Assembly (NCBI GenBank): GCA_964347325.1
Contig: CAYFYA010000015.1
Span: 1-37,499, forward strand
DNA: 37,499 bases
Reading direction: 5' to 3'
Origin: JAJISG01 sp964347325
GTDB taxonomy: Archaea; Thermoplasmatota; Thermoplasmata; RBG-16-68-12; JAJISG01
In this document: in pieces, positions 28,423-36,089 of the stretch
Position numbering within the stretch: position 1 is the stretch's first letter
Layout: each line of letters starts with the position of its first letter
Position numbers and translations under genes: made by a program
Notes under the pieces: generated by a model
What the model was told of the DNA's origin: nothing
Database searches by the model: none
What the model saw: the letters and a program-made list of their open reading frames with translations, nothing else

Positions 28423-29507
28423 ACCTCCTCAAGGACCTGGTCGAGGTCCAGGAGGGCCTGGCGAAGATACTGGTTCCCAGAGTCCATGCCATCAAGGGCC
28501 CAGGAACGGTCGGCCCCATGCCCTTCTACAATGAGACCATGAGCTTCCCTCGGCATGTTTCGGTCCTCTTCGCTGATGCGGTGGGAATGGACGCCAAGAG
28601 GGTACTCGACGGACTGGCCTCCAGCGGAGTTCTCGGCATTAGGCTTGCCCTGGAGACTCATGGATCACCCGATATCACCTTGAACGACAAGAGAAGGGAC
28701 GCCCATGACCTAATCGCCAGGAACGTTGCACTCAACGGCATCGGGAATGCGAGGGTAACATGCGAGGATCTGAACCTCCTCCTGGCCAGAGAGCACTATG
28801 ACTATGTGGATGTGGACCCCTTTGGTACTCCCGCACCATTCCTTCATTCAGCGCTTCGATCGTTGGCTCCGCGGGGCTACCTCTCCGCTACCGCAACCGA
28901 CACGGCGGCCCTGGCGGGAACCTATCCTAGGGTCTGCCAGAGGAGGTACGGAGCGACGTCTGCGGGGGGTCCCTACCAGCACGAGCTCGCTGTCCGAATT
29001 CTGTCCGGCTTCGTGGTGAGGTCTGCCGCCACATACGATCTCGCTGCTCGCCCTTTGCTGTCGCTGTGGAGGGAACACTACTACAAGGTGTTCCTTGAGC
29101 TGGTCCGCGGGGCCAGGAAGGCGGACGAGGCCTTGAGGAGCATCGCCAAAGTTGCCCTTACCGCGGAAGGGGAGCGGAGAGTTTCCGAGGGGGGAACCAT
29201 TGGTCCTCTTTGGGTTGGGTCCTTGCACGATCGTGAGATGCTCAGCAGGATGAACCTGAAGGACTACATGCCTCCGGTCGTGGGGAGACTCCACGAATTG
29301 TGGTCAGGAGAAGCCCACGCTCCCCCCCTCTTCTACACAACAGATGAAGTTTCGAGAACCTTCCGGAGGTCTCCGCCTCCCCTCCGGAGGGTGTTGGACC
29401 ATCTCGAGACTGCCGGTTTTCCTGCCTGTCGAACGAGCTTCCATCCCAAGGGTTTCAAGACGGAAGCGAGCTGGGAGGAAGTGCTCAGGATTCTCAAGCC
29501 CCGTTAG
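28410..29507 (+). CDS. trm1: tRNA (guanine-26 N2)-dimethyltransferase
   Basis: Trm1 methylates G26 of many tRNAs using SAM. This 365-residue archaeal form has VLFADAVGMDAKRVLDGLAS and the motif DVDPFGTPAPFLHSALRSL. The catalytic-site signature follows as ATATDTAALAGTYPRVCQRR and YGATSAGGPYQHELAVRIL. The second half has the typical C-terminal domain. It starts 13 nt inside the THEP1 gene. The tRNA-Lys gene in this window has a G at position 26 (base 24496), a suitable substrate. Confidence 0.95.
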   Translation: MGEIDLLKDLVEVQEGLAKILVPRVHAIKGPGTVGPMPFYNETMSFPRHVSVLFADAVGMDAKRVLDGLASSGVLGIRLALETHGSPDITLNDKRRDAHDLIARNVALNGIGNARVTCEDLNLLLAREHYDYVDVDPFGTPAPFLHSALRSLAPRGYLSATATDTAALAGTYPRVCQRRYGATSAGGPYQHELAVRILSGFVVRSAATYDLAARPLLSLWREHYYKVFLELVRGARKADEALRSIAKVALTAEGERRVSEGGTIGPLWVGSLHDREMLSRMNLKDYMPPVVGRLHELWSGEAHAPPLFYTTDEVSRTFRRSPPPLRRVLDHLETAGFPACRTSFHPKGFKTEASWEEVLRILKPR

Positions 29508-29571
29508 ATTGGCTCCGGGTCACACGCTGGAGACGAAACTTCGGAGGTCTCGAGGTCCTCCGTCACCTCCT

Positions 29572-30918
29572 CTATGTTCCTGCGGCCTGCGCGTCGTGGT
29601 CTGGTAGAATCTGCTCGACCTCCCGCACCTCGCGGAAGGCGTAGCCGGCAAGGCCCACGAGTGCCCCTAGGAGACCTGCAAATACGAACATAAGGGCCAT
29701 GCCGGATCCCGGTCCGGTTCCAACAATCCAGCCGAAGGCTGGCGCTAGACCTCCTCCTGGTCGCAGGCCCGGCTCGAACACCCCATCGGCAAGAGGACCG
29801 GCCGCTAACATGGAAATCGGAGCGCTGGTCTGGGCTATGAGCCGTCGGACGGCGAAGACGCGTCCCTGTACATCGGGGGCCACCTTCGACTGCCAGATGG
29901 CCTGATTGGACCCGTTTACGATGATGACAAAGAAGTTGCCCAGAAAGTTGGCCGCCGCCCATACGAGGAACTCCTTGCCCAGCCCTAGGATGAGCCCCCC
30001 GGTGAGAGATGCTGCCACCATCCCCAGAAGGACACCATGAATCTTCCTCTTCGGGCCGCCCCAGGCGCTCAGGAAGGCGCCCCCAATGATCTGTCCCATG
30101 GCCCCGGCCGAGAGGACAGCGCCCAGGATGAGTTCGTCGTTCCCCGTTCGCGCCAGGATCATAGGGTAGAGAAGGATGAAAGCAAAGCTGGCAACCAGGT
30201 TAATACCAAAGAAGACGAGCTGCAGCCCGAGGAGACTGCGTCGCTGGAGGATGTAGCGGAAGCCGTAGGCCGTCTCCCGCCAGAAGCCGCCACGACCCGC
30301 CAGTCCCTCCTCTGTCTGGGCCGGCTGGGGGATGTGAACCGCCAGAACAGTACCCACGGCGGCGCCGAAGGTTAACAGGTCCACTGCTAGGATTGTCCCG
30401 AGCCCAACCAGCCGCAGCAGGAGGGCTCCCAAGATAGGAGCCAGAAAGCCAGAGAGGGAACCGGCCAGTGACATCATACCGCTGGCGCGGGCGTAGTGCT
30501 TCTTGGGTATGAGGAGGGTGATTGCCGCGGAGAAGGCCGGGAAGTGGAAGGAGCCGAATGCACCCGCCACGGCAACGGCCGGGTAGAGGTGCCAGACTTG
30601 GAGCTGGCCAGAGACGCTTAGGATGAGGAGGGCGGCGGTGCTGGTGGCCGCCCCCGCATCCGCGAGAATCATGACCTTCTTACGTGTCCATCGATCGACC
30701 AGGGTTCCCGCCATAGGGCTGAACACGATAATCGGGGCAAAGGCCGCAACTCCCACCAGGGAGACGACTGTGGCGGAGCCGGTGAGGTCATAGGCGAAGA
30801 AGATGACCGCAAAGGAGGTCATCGCACTCCCTAGGAAGGAGACGAGCTGCCCGAACCATACGACCGTGAAGGCCTTCATCCCGGTGGGCCCCTCACCCCC
30901 GCCGCCGCGGATCGCCAA
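29572..30918 (-). CDS. MFS transporter
   Basis: This 448-residue protein has about twelve membrane helices and resembles the EntS/macrolide-efflux (MFS_3) group. Segments include VVWFGQLVSFLGSAMTSFAV as helix 1, DRWTRKKVMILADA as the cytoplasmic loop 2-3 signature, and GSLSGFLAPILGALLL further on. The start is TTG 30918 with GGGGGAG upstream; ATG 30879 is a reasonable alternative and would give MKAFTVVWFGQ. The C-terminus ends in a short charged tail. Substrate unknown; drug or siderophore export is typical. Confidence 0.88.
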   Translation of the reverse strand: MAIRGGGGEGPTGMKAFTVVWFGQLVSFLGSAMTSFAVIFFAYDLTGSATVVSLVGVAAFAPIIVFSPMAGTLVDRWTRKKVMILADAGAATSTAALLILSVSGQLQVWHLYPAVAVAGAFGSFHFPAFSAAITLLIPKKHYARASGMMSLAGSLSGFLAPILGALLLRLVGLGTILAVDLLTFGAAVGTVLAVHIPQPAQTEEGLAGRGGFWRETAYGFRYILQRRSLLGLQLVFFGINLVASFAFILLYPMILARTGNDELILGAVLSAGAMGQIIGGAFLSAWGGPKRKIHGVLLGMVAASLTGGLILGLGKEFLVWAAANFLGNFFVIIVNGSNQAIWQSKVAPDVQGRVFAVRRLIAQTSAPISMLAAGPLADGVFEPGLRPGGGLAPAFGWIVGTGPGSGMALMFVFAGLLGALVGLAGYAFREVREVEQILPDHDAQAAGT

Positions 30919-30938
30919 GATCTCCCCCTAGAGATGGT

Positions 30939-30963
30939 CCCGGGCGTGCGCTCCGCGCCCGGG
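30939..30963. terminator. GC-rich hairpin between minus-strand genes
   Basis: CCCGGGCGT pairs with GCGCCCGGG around a 7-nt loop, a stem of 9 bp including one G-T pair. It lies between the bactofilin-like gene (ending at 30970) and the MFS gene start at 30918. There is no T-run on the minus strand after it, so it would be an unusual terminator, or an mRNA processing or stability element. Confidence 0.35.
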
Positions 30964-30969
30964 TCCGGG

Positions 30970-32013
30970 CTACTCCTCCAGCTTTCTCTGTTCCTTCACT
31001 GTCGAGGTCTCGTGGACTTCTAACTCGCGAGCCTCGGCAACGTCTATGGTGCAGAAGGGCCCAACCCTTACCTCCTGACCGCGAACGTGGGAGGCCTTGG
31101 TTGCCTCAAGGTAGATCTCCCGCCCTTCGATTCTATCTACCTTGAGTTCGCCATCCCTCTTTCCGCGGCGGACCGCCACTTCCTCAGCCTTGATACTCGG
31201 GACCTTGGACTTGCCCGACAGTCGCATCTGGACCTCCTGGGCTTCGATACCCTCTCCAACCCTGAAGCTTCCATGGCTGCGGAACTCCTGGGCGCGGACC
31301 CAGCCCTCAACCTTGAGGCTACCCGAGGCGTGGACCTCCTGCGCTTTCAGGTCACCTCCGACGCTGGTGCTGCCCGAGGAATGGAACTCCGTCGCGTTGA
31401 CATCAGAGGCGATGGCCGCCGAACCCGAGATGTGGATCTCCCTTGCATCGCAGCCCTTGTCGAACTTGCAGGCCCCGGAGACGTGAATCGCGGACGCCTT
31501 GACATCACTCGTCACCTTGCCGGAGCCGGAACACTTCAGGACGTCTATCGGAGTGTCGCTCGACACGACGCCGGCGCCCCTGATGATGATCTTCCTCCCT
31601 CCGGCCTCCACCTTGGGCCCGAAGCTGCCCAGGGCATCACGCACCCGCTGACCGACCTCTTCCATCCGCTTCTCGAACTCCTCCGACCCGAAGGTGCCCT
31701 CGAGGGTCTTTCCGACCTCCGCCATGGCCCTGCCGATGCTCTCCTCGATGACGGTCCCTATGTCCTCGAAGCCTGTGGGGGACGGCGCCTCAGCGGGTTC
31801 CTCAGCGGGCTCCTCGGGGGGCTGAGGGGGCTCCGGAGCAGCGGGTGCCGCCTCGTACCGGTCCTTAATCTCCTTGAAGGTCTCCTCGCTGATCTCCCCC
31901 CGCTTGAGCCTGCCTTCCAGCTGCTTGAGGCGCTCTTCCTGCTGCTTGAGGCGCTCCTCGGTCTCCCTGAGGTGTCGCGCAATCTCCCTCAGGCGCTCTT
32001 CTTCTTCACTCAT
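30970..32013 (-). CDS. Bactofilin-like polymer-forming protein
   Basis: This 347-residue protein has a charged coiled-coil N-terminus (residues 1-38) that merges into a SHOCT-like motif (LKRGEISEETFKEIKDRYE). A proline/glutamate linker (about 54-80) and a helical stretch to residue 130 follow. From about residue 135 to 340 is a right-handed beta-helix type repeat of roughly 20 residues per turn, for example HVSGACKFDKGCDAREIHIS and HASGSLKVEGWVRAQEFRS. The end, DRIEGREIYLEATKASHVRG followed by QEVRVGPFCTIDV, matches the C-terminus of Bacillus polymer-forming (bactofilin-type) proteins. The fusion to a SHOCT-like N-terminus is unusual. Overlap ATGA with the upstream small gene indicates coupling. 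Confidence 0.75.
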   Translation of the reverse strand: MSEEEERLREIARHLRETEERLKQQEERLKQLEGRLKRGEISEETFKEIKDRYEAAPAAPEPPQPPEEPAEEPAEAPSPTGFEDIGTVIEESIGRAMAEVGKTLEGTFGSEEFEKRMEEVGQRVRDALGSFGPKVEAGGRKIIIRGAGVVSSDTPIDVLKCSGSGKVTSDVKASAIHVSGACKFDKGCDAREIHISGSAAIASDVNATEFHSSGSTSVGGDLKAQEVHASGSLKVEGWVRAQEFRSHGSFRVGEGIEAQEVQMRLSGKSKVPSIKAEEVAVRRGKRDGELKVDRIEGREIYLEATKASHVRGQEVRVGPFCTIDVAEARELEVHETSTVKEQRKLEE

Positions 32014-32216
32014 CGCAGCAGCCTACCTAGGTCGCCGTTCGCGTAGCTGCCAACCCAGGCTTGTGCTATAGACTTTGTCCTCGGCTGACCGTCGGCAAAC
32101 TCCCCGGACCTCTTTCCGAAGAGGCGGCTGAGGAAGCTGGACTTGCGCCCTCGGACTTCCGTCGGCTGTCTAACCGCTTCCCACGCAGGTATTCCCACGT
32201 ACTCGACTCCTGCCAT
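32010..32216 (-). CDS. Small protein upstream of the bactofilin-like gene
   Basis: This protein of 68 residues begins at ATG 32216 (MAGVEYVGIPAWEAVRQ), about 26 nt from the TATA box at 32236-32249. It ends with TGA overlapping the next ATG (ATGA), so the two genes are translationally coupled. It is polar and basic in the middle (RGRKSSFLSRLFGKRSGEF) and has no recognised domain. The tight overlap with the bactofilin-like gene suggests a helper or membrane-targeting role, but no function is assigned. Confidence 0.55.
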   Translation of the reverse strand: MAGVEYVGIPAWEAVRQPTEVRGRKSSFLSRLFGKRSGEFADGQPRTKSIAQAWVGSYANGDLGRLLR

Positions 32217-32235
32217 GGTTGAGTAGAGGTGCAGG

Positions 32236-32249
32236 GGTATATTTATATC
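32236..32249. promoter_or_regulatory. Divergent promoter with bidirectional TATA
   Basis: GGTATATTTATATC on the plus strand reads GATATAAATATACC on the minus strand. The same AT-rich element appears to serve both the small-gene/bactofilin unit (start 32216) and the winged-helix gene (start 32266), placing both starts within about 30 nt. Confidence 0.6.
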
Positions 32250-32265
32250 ATCCTCAAAATAAAAA

Positions 32266-32817
32266 TTGACAACCTCCACCTACGGCGAGAGAGCCTCCAC
32301 AGTGGTCGAGACAAGTTCAACCTGGGAGTTGGAAAAAACCCCATCAGACAAGGAAAGTCAAAATAGCGATACCCTCCTATCCCGCGTCGTGGACATCGAC
32401 CTCGAGCTCCTTCAGACCATTGCATCCTCCAGCAGACAGCGTATCCTGAGCCTGCTCTCGAAGGGGGTGGACCATCCGGAGGACCTAGCCAGGAGGCTGG
32501 AGCTAAGGAGACAGAGCGTGGACAAGCAGCTCCTCGAACTATACGGATGGTGCCTGGTCGATCGGAGCGCCGTCTTCCCCGCCGACGGCCGGCCCAAGAT
32601 CGTGTACCGACTGAGCAGCAGGGGAGAGGAGTTCCTGGTGAGGATTCAGGAGCTTGCCCAAGAGTACAGCGATGGGAACCTGGATGACTACAGGGCAAGG
32701 CTTGCAGACCTGGAGGATAAGCTCGCTGCCGGTGACCTGGACGAGGACGCCTATCGGAATAAGAGACGGACACTGGAGACCAGGTACGACAGGTTTCTCG
32801 GCGAGAGGGCTCGCTAG
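32266..32817 (+). CDS. Winged-helix regulator with C-terminal SHOCT-like helix
   Basis: This protein of about 183 residues has a winged helix at roughly residues 45-110: LLQTIASSSRQRILSLLSKG, then DHPEDLARRLELRRQSVDKQ as recognition helix, and GRPKIVYRLSSRGEEFLVRI as wing. The C-terminus LEDKLAAGDLDEDAYRNKRR resembles SHOCT-type helices and the N-terminal part of the bactofilin-like protein. It may thus recognise the same partner. The first start is TTG 32266, close to the TATA at 32236-32249; GTG 32299 is an alternative. It is divergent from the bactofilin unit and shares its promoter, so it is a likely regulator of it. Confidence 0.75.
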   Translation: MTTSTYGERASTVVETSSTWELEKTPSDKESQNSDTLLSRVVDIDLELLQTIASSSRQRILSLLSKGVDHPEDLARRLELRRQSVDKQLLELYGWCLVDRSAVFPADGRPKIVYRLSSRGEEFLVRIQELAQEYSDGNLDDYRARLADLEDKLAAGDLDEDAYRNKRRTLETRYDRFLGERAR

Positions 32818-32819
32818 CC

Positions 32820-33422
32820 CTAAGGTTTCACCTGGTGGTCTAGAAGGAGAATCTCCTCGCGATGTGACCCCTCAGCCTCGTCCTTGTACTTCCCCTTCAG
32901 TAGGCTGTTGAGGTAGTCGTCGACAAACTGGACGGCCTCCACCGTGCCATCCCAGTCCTCCAGTAGATCGTGGTGATCCTCCTCCAGGTGGCGAAGGGCA
33001 GCCTTCATCTGAGCCATGATGTCCACAGGCCGCTCCCCTCGAATCACGGTCGCGATGACGACGTGACGTCCGGTGGCGATGGAGATTTTCAGCTCCCCGA
33101 AGGTCATCTGGTTCAACTCACCCATCTCACCCCGGAAGGAGTCACGGACGAACTCCTGGACGGCCCTTAGCATCCCCGTGAGGATGTCGCTGTCGACGTG
33201 GGGTTTCAGGCGCCTAGTCAGGTGGCGGATGAGCAGTCCGCTGCGGTGGAGAAGAAAGACCTCCTCGATGACTGTGTCCCCCTCTGGTTCCGGCAGCGGC
33301 CTTGCCTTCCCCCTCTCCTGGGCGCGCCTGTAGAGGAGATACGTGAGGACCGAGAGCCACAGTCCCTGTATCAAGACGAAGCCCACGACCAGCATCACAA
33401 CGCCTTCAGACAATTCAACCAT
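32820..33422 (-). CDS. Membrane-anchored LC7/longin-like protein
   Basis: This 200-residue protein starts with a single transmembrane helix (VVMLVVGFVLIQGLWLSVLT, residues 8-27), a basic stretch, and then a soluble domain from about residue 50. That domain has IEEVFLLHRSGLLIRHLTRR followed by a helix with MLRAVQEFVRDSF, and the strands FGELKISIATGRHVVIATVI. Its strand-helix-strand plan is like roadblock/LC7 or longin domains, though I assign it only by pattern. It ends 3 nt from the stop of the preceding winged-helix gene. The TATA box at 33475-33482 is its likely promoter. The membrane anchor with a GTPase-binding type domain may connect it to the GTPase/LC7 cluster. Confidence 0.5.
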   Translation of the reverse strand: MVELSEGVVMLVVGFVLIQGLWLSVLTYLLYRRAQERGKARPLPEPEGDTVIEEVFLLHRSGLLIRHLTRRLKPHVDSDILTGMLRAVQEFVRDSFRGEMGELNQMTFGELKISIATGRHVVIATVIRGERPVDIMAQMKAALRHLEEDHHDLLEDWDGTVEAVQFVDDYLNSLLKGKYKDEAEGSHREEILLLDHQVKP

Positions 33423-33588
33423 GAAGGTTCGGCCTCCGCATATCCCAGGAGTGAATGTCGTGCGGTCTGAAGCTGTATAAACCTTCCCGCGTGGATATCA
33501 GAAAGGTGTAATCCCCAACAGATTCAGTAGGTCTTCGCCCTTCTGAGGTTACTGAAAGGGATAAGTGGCGCCCCGACATGGATGACTT

Positions 33589-34686
33589 GTGAAGGTGGGA
33601 ATCGCGGACCTGCCCCTCCACGGCGGCAGGGCCCCCCGTTGGCTCTTTCCCAGGATGGTTGCCTTGGGCGGCTCCATCGCGGAGATAATCGTGGAGGAGT
33701 ACGGCAGAGAGGGATTGCTGGAGAGGTTCGCCGACCCGTTCTGGTTGCAGTGCTTCGGCAACGTCATCGGCTGGGACTGGGATTCCAGCGGCCTCGGCAC
33801 CGTCGTGACGGGCGCCATGAAGGAGGCGTTCAAAGAGAGCGACCTGGGCGTGGGGGTGGCAGGGGGAAAGGGCCGCACCTCCCGACGAGCCCCGGCGGAG
33901 ATCGAGGCCCTAGGCCGGTCCTACGGCCTCTCGGACCATTCCATAAAAGACTTGGTCAAAGCCAGCAAGCTCAGCGCGAAGGTGGATAGCGCAGCGGTTC
34001 AGGATCAGCACCAGCTCTATCACCACGCCTTCGTGCTGTCGGAAGATGGGAGCTGGGTCGTCATCCAGCAAGGGATGAATCCAGATGCCGGATACGCCCG
34101 CCGATACCACTGGTACTGGAGGGGGGTGGAGCGATTCGTCGAGAGCCCCCACGGGGCCATTCTGGGGAGGCGAGTAGAGAGGGCCCTGGACATGACGTCC
34201 CGGGAGAGTGCCGGAAGCCGCCGGATCTCCGTGGAGGTCGCTAGGGAGGGACCCCGCCGAATCAGGCGGCTGCTTCAGAGCCTGAGAGACCCAGGGCAGG
34301 AGAGCCTGCGGAGATGGACCGGGGAGGAGGACCCCTTTCGATACTTCTCCATTCCGAGGCGTCTGAACTGGAATGCTTTGCGGAATGTCTACGAGTTCCG
34401 GCCCTCGGACTATGAAGAACTCCTTGGGCTTCCAGGAGTAGGTCCTGCCACCGTGCGGGCCCTGGCGTACATTAGTGAGGCAATCCACGGGACGGAGCCC
34501 AGCTGGAGCGACCCGGTGAAGTACTCCTTTGCGCTGGGCGGGAAGGACGGCATTCCCTATCCCGTGGACCGTGCGGCGATGGACGAGACGACCGACATCC
34601 TGAGCAGAGGCATCTCGGAGGCTCGGGTGGGGCGAGGGGATAAGCTCAGGGCACTGAAGACGTTGAAGGACCTGGTACCCCCTTAG
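33589..34686 (+). CDS. DUF763 protein
   Basis: This 365-residue protein matches the DUF763 (COG1415) family found mainly in archaea and thermophiles, function unknown. The N-terminal KVGIADLPLHGGRAPRWLFP and the central QDQHQLYHHAFVLSEDGSWV and YHWYWRGVERFVESPH are typical. Near residues 283-300, LLGLPGVGPATVRALAYISE looks like a helix-hairpin-helix DNA-binding motif. The first codon is GTG 33589; the next gene on this strand is not close. Together with the XPF-type nuclease nearby, the HhH motif hints at DNA metabolism. Confidence 0.9.
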   Translation: MKVGIADLPLHGGRAPRWLFPRMVALGGSIAEIIVEEYGREGLLERFADPFWLQCFGNVIGWDWDSSGLGTVVTGAMKEAFKESDLGVGVAGGKGRTSRRAPAEIEALGRSYGLSDHSIKDLVKASKLSAKVDSAAVQDQHQLYHHAFVLSEDGSWVVIQQGMNPDAGYARRYHWYWRGVERFVESPHGAILGRRVERALDMTSRESAGSRRISVEVAREGPRRIRRLLQSLRDPGQESLRRWTGEEDPFRYFSIPRRLNWNALRNVYEFRPSDYEELLGLPGVGPATVRALAYISEAIHGTEPSWSDPVKYSFALGGKDGIPYPVDRAAMDETTDILSRGISEARVGRGDKLRALKTLKDLVPP

Positions 34687-34967
34687 AGGTCTTGTGGACC
34701 AGTCTCATCGACGGACCATGAGAATGGACGAGACCTTCGGCGAGGTCCTGAAAGCCTCTGTCATCGAACTCGCGGTGACTCTCATCTTCGGGGGCCTCCT
34801 GCCGTAGCCCGACTAAGTGGCACAGCTGCTCGATGGGGCCCTCCGAGTCCATCCTGACGGCCCTATCCTTCGCCACCCGAGACGCACTCCCCTGGGTACC
34901 CTTGTTGAGCTGACAGGGAGAGGATCGGATCGGCGAGAGAGGCCGCCTGCAACATTGCGGTGGCGGA
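34687..34967. other. Intergenic region between DUF763 and nuclease genes
   Basis: No gene is clear. The plus-strand ATG at 34718 opens a 29-residue frame ending at 34807 with a hydrophobic C-terminus, not enough to call a gene. A minus-strand frame opposite it has low-complexity composition typical of a shadow. Confidence 0.4.
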
Positions 34968-35630
34968 TCACTCATCCAGTCGCCTTTGACCCTTCTCGTA
35001 TTGTGCGTCTAGAACGTCTGAGATCTGCCTGGCTTTGATCTGCCCGATCTTGGGTACCTTCAGCAACTCCGACTCTGTAGCCGCCATCACCTTCCTTACG
35101 GTACCGAACCTCTCCAGCATCGACTTGGAGAGGACGTTGCCGACGCTTGGTAGTCCTTGGACAGCGAACTCCTGCTGCTGCTGGAGACTTGCGAGCTTTG
35201 GCTTATGTCTCAGACCGAAGGAGGTCCCGCGCCCCTCCTGCCGTCGATAGAGGGTCTCTAGGAGGTGGGCCGTGTGGTTCTGGTCGGGCGAGAACAGGAT
35301 CGGAATGCCCTCCTCCAGCTGAAGGAGGATGAAGGTGCCCCAAAAGACCTTGGGGTTCGCATATTCATCCAGGAGTGACAGGTCCCCCTCCACCAGGAGG
35401 AGGGGGCTAGGATAGGTCTCCTGCAAACGGGAAACCTGCTCGAAGAGTCGCTTGTTGACGATGGAGGAGAAGAAGTCCCGGATCGTCTTCCGCTCGACAC
35501 CCACCTCCCCAACGACATAGTCTCCAGGGGCGATGGCCCTCCGGACCACCGGCAGGCCCAATTCTCGGAGGCGCTCAGCTATGTCGAAAGGCTCGTGAAT
35601 GTCGACATAGAGCCTGAGGGAGACGCTCAT
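34968..35630 (-). CDS. XPF/ERCC4-type endonuclease
   Basis: This 220-residue protein has the ERCC4 nuclease domain without a helicase: LYVDIHEP, GDYVVGEVGVERKTIRDFFS (metal-binding ERKxxxD: E46, R47, K48, D52), and YPSPLLLVEGDLSLLDEY. The C-terminus has tandem helix-hairpin-helix motifs (FAVQGLPSVGNVLSKSMLER and ELLKVPKIGQIKARQIS). Such short archaeal XPF proteins form homodimers and cut branched or flap DNA. The minus-strand CATAAATA at 35652-35659 is the TATA box about 25 nt upstream of ATG 35630, giving a leaderless message. Confidence 0.92.
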   Translation of the reverse strand: MSVSLRLYVDIHEPFDIAERLRELGLPVVRRAIAPGDYVVGEVGVERKTIRDFFSSIVNKRLFEQVSRLQETYPSPLLLVEGDLSLLDEYANPKVFWGTFILLQLEEGIPILFSPDQNHTAHLLETLYRRQEGRGTSFGLRHKPKLASLQQQQEFAVQGLPSVGNVLSKSMLERFGTVRKVMAATESELLKVPKIGQIKARQISDVLDAQYEKGQRRLDE

Positions 35631-35649
35631 GCCGTGCTATCTCCACGAC

Positions 35650-35660
35650 CCTATTTATGG
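35650..35660. promoter_or_regulatory. Bidirectional TATA between nuclease and small ORF
   Basis: CCTATTTATGG carries a TATA-like element on both strands. It serves the XPF gene on the minus strand, and on the plus strand it precedes ATG 35682 by about 27 nt. Confidence 0.4.
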
Positions 35661-35681
35661 CCGGGGTCTCGATCGCCTAAA

Positions 35682-35885
35682 ATGACGTCTCGCAAAGGCA
35701 GGCCGGAAGGACATCCCTGGCTGCGCAGCAGACACATCAGAATCCAGGACTTTGCCTCCCTAGACCGGCGGGAAGCGGGTGCCGACCCTCCGCAAGCTCA
35801 TCCCCCAATCTTCCGCTTCGTAGAGCGTCGTGTCTTCTATCACCACGAGGGTCGTCCCCTCCCGGTGGTGCCCAGTCATCGCTGA
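35682..35885 (+). CDS. Possible small protein
   Basis: ATG 35682 opens a 67-residue frame rich in arginine, histidine and proline (HIRIQDFASLDRREAGADPP). It has a plausible leaderless position after the bidirectional TATA box, but no recognised domain, and base use gives little support. It may be a chance frame. Confidence 0.25.
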   Translation: MTSRKGRPEGHPWLRSRHIRIQDFASLDRREAGADPPQAHPPIFRFVERRVFYHHEGRPLPVVPSHR

Positions 35886-35995
35886 AACTCGCGGGCCCAA
35901 TCTAGAACGCCACTCAACTTCGGGCACGTGGCGAAACTGCAGAGCTTCCATTCACCCCGACATAAGGAACAGAAGACCTCCTGGGCGCCTTCGGA
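35876..35995 (-). pseudogene. Possible zinc-finger remnant
   Basis: A minus-strand frame ending at 35876-35878 contains VFCSLCRGEWKLCSFATCPK, with cysteines spaced C-x2-C-x5-C-x4-C. It resembles the N-terminal zinc finger of archaeal Nre proteins. The following residues end in WAREFQR and stop; the rest of an Nre protein is missing. It could be a remnant or a very small zinc protein. Confidence 0.3.
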
Positions 35996-36089
35996 GGCGG
36001 TGACCTGAGGGTGCCAAGGAACTGGCAACAATCCGGATAACGGCCTGCGACCCGTAACCACTCCCCGTGTATCGTCGGGTCGGAAGCCC
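35996..36089. other. No feature seen
   Basis: This short stretch between the zinc-finger remnant and the methyltransferase gene has no supported gene, RNA or repeat. Confidence 0.4.

Noticed and set aside
31087..32046. A 319-residue open frame opposite the bactofilin-like gene
   Set aside because: The beta-helix repeats on the minus strand explain the regularity seen in it.
34718..34807. A 29-residue frame between the DUF763 and nuclease genes
   Set aside because: Too short, without a ribosome-binding site, a clear promoter or recognised features.
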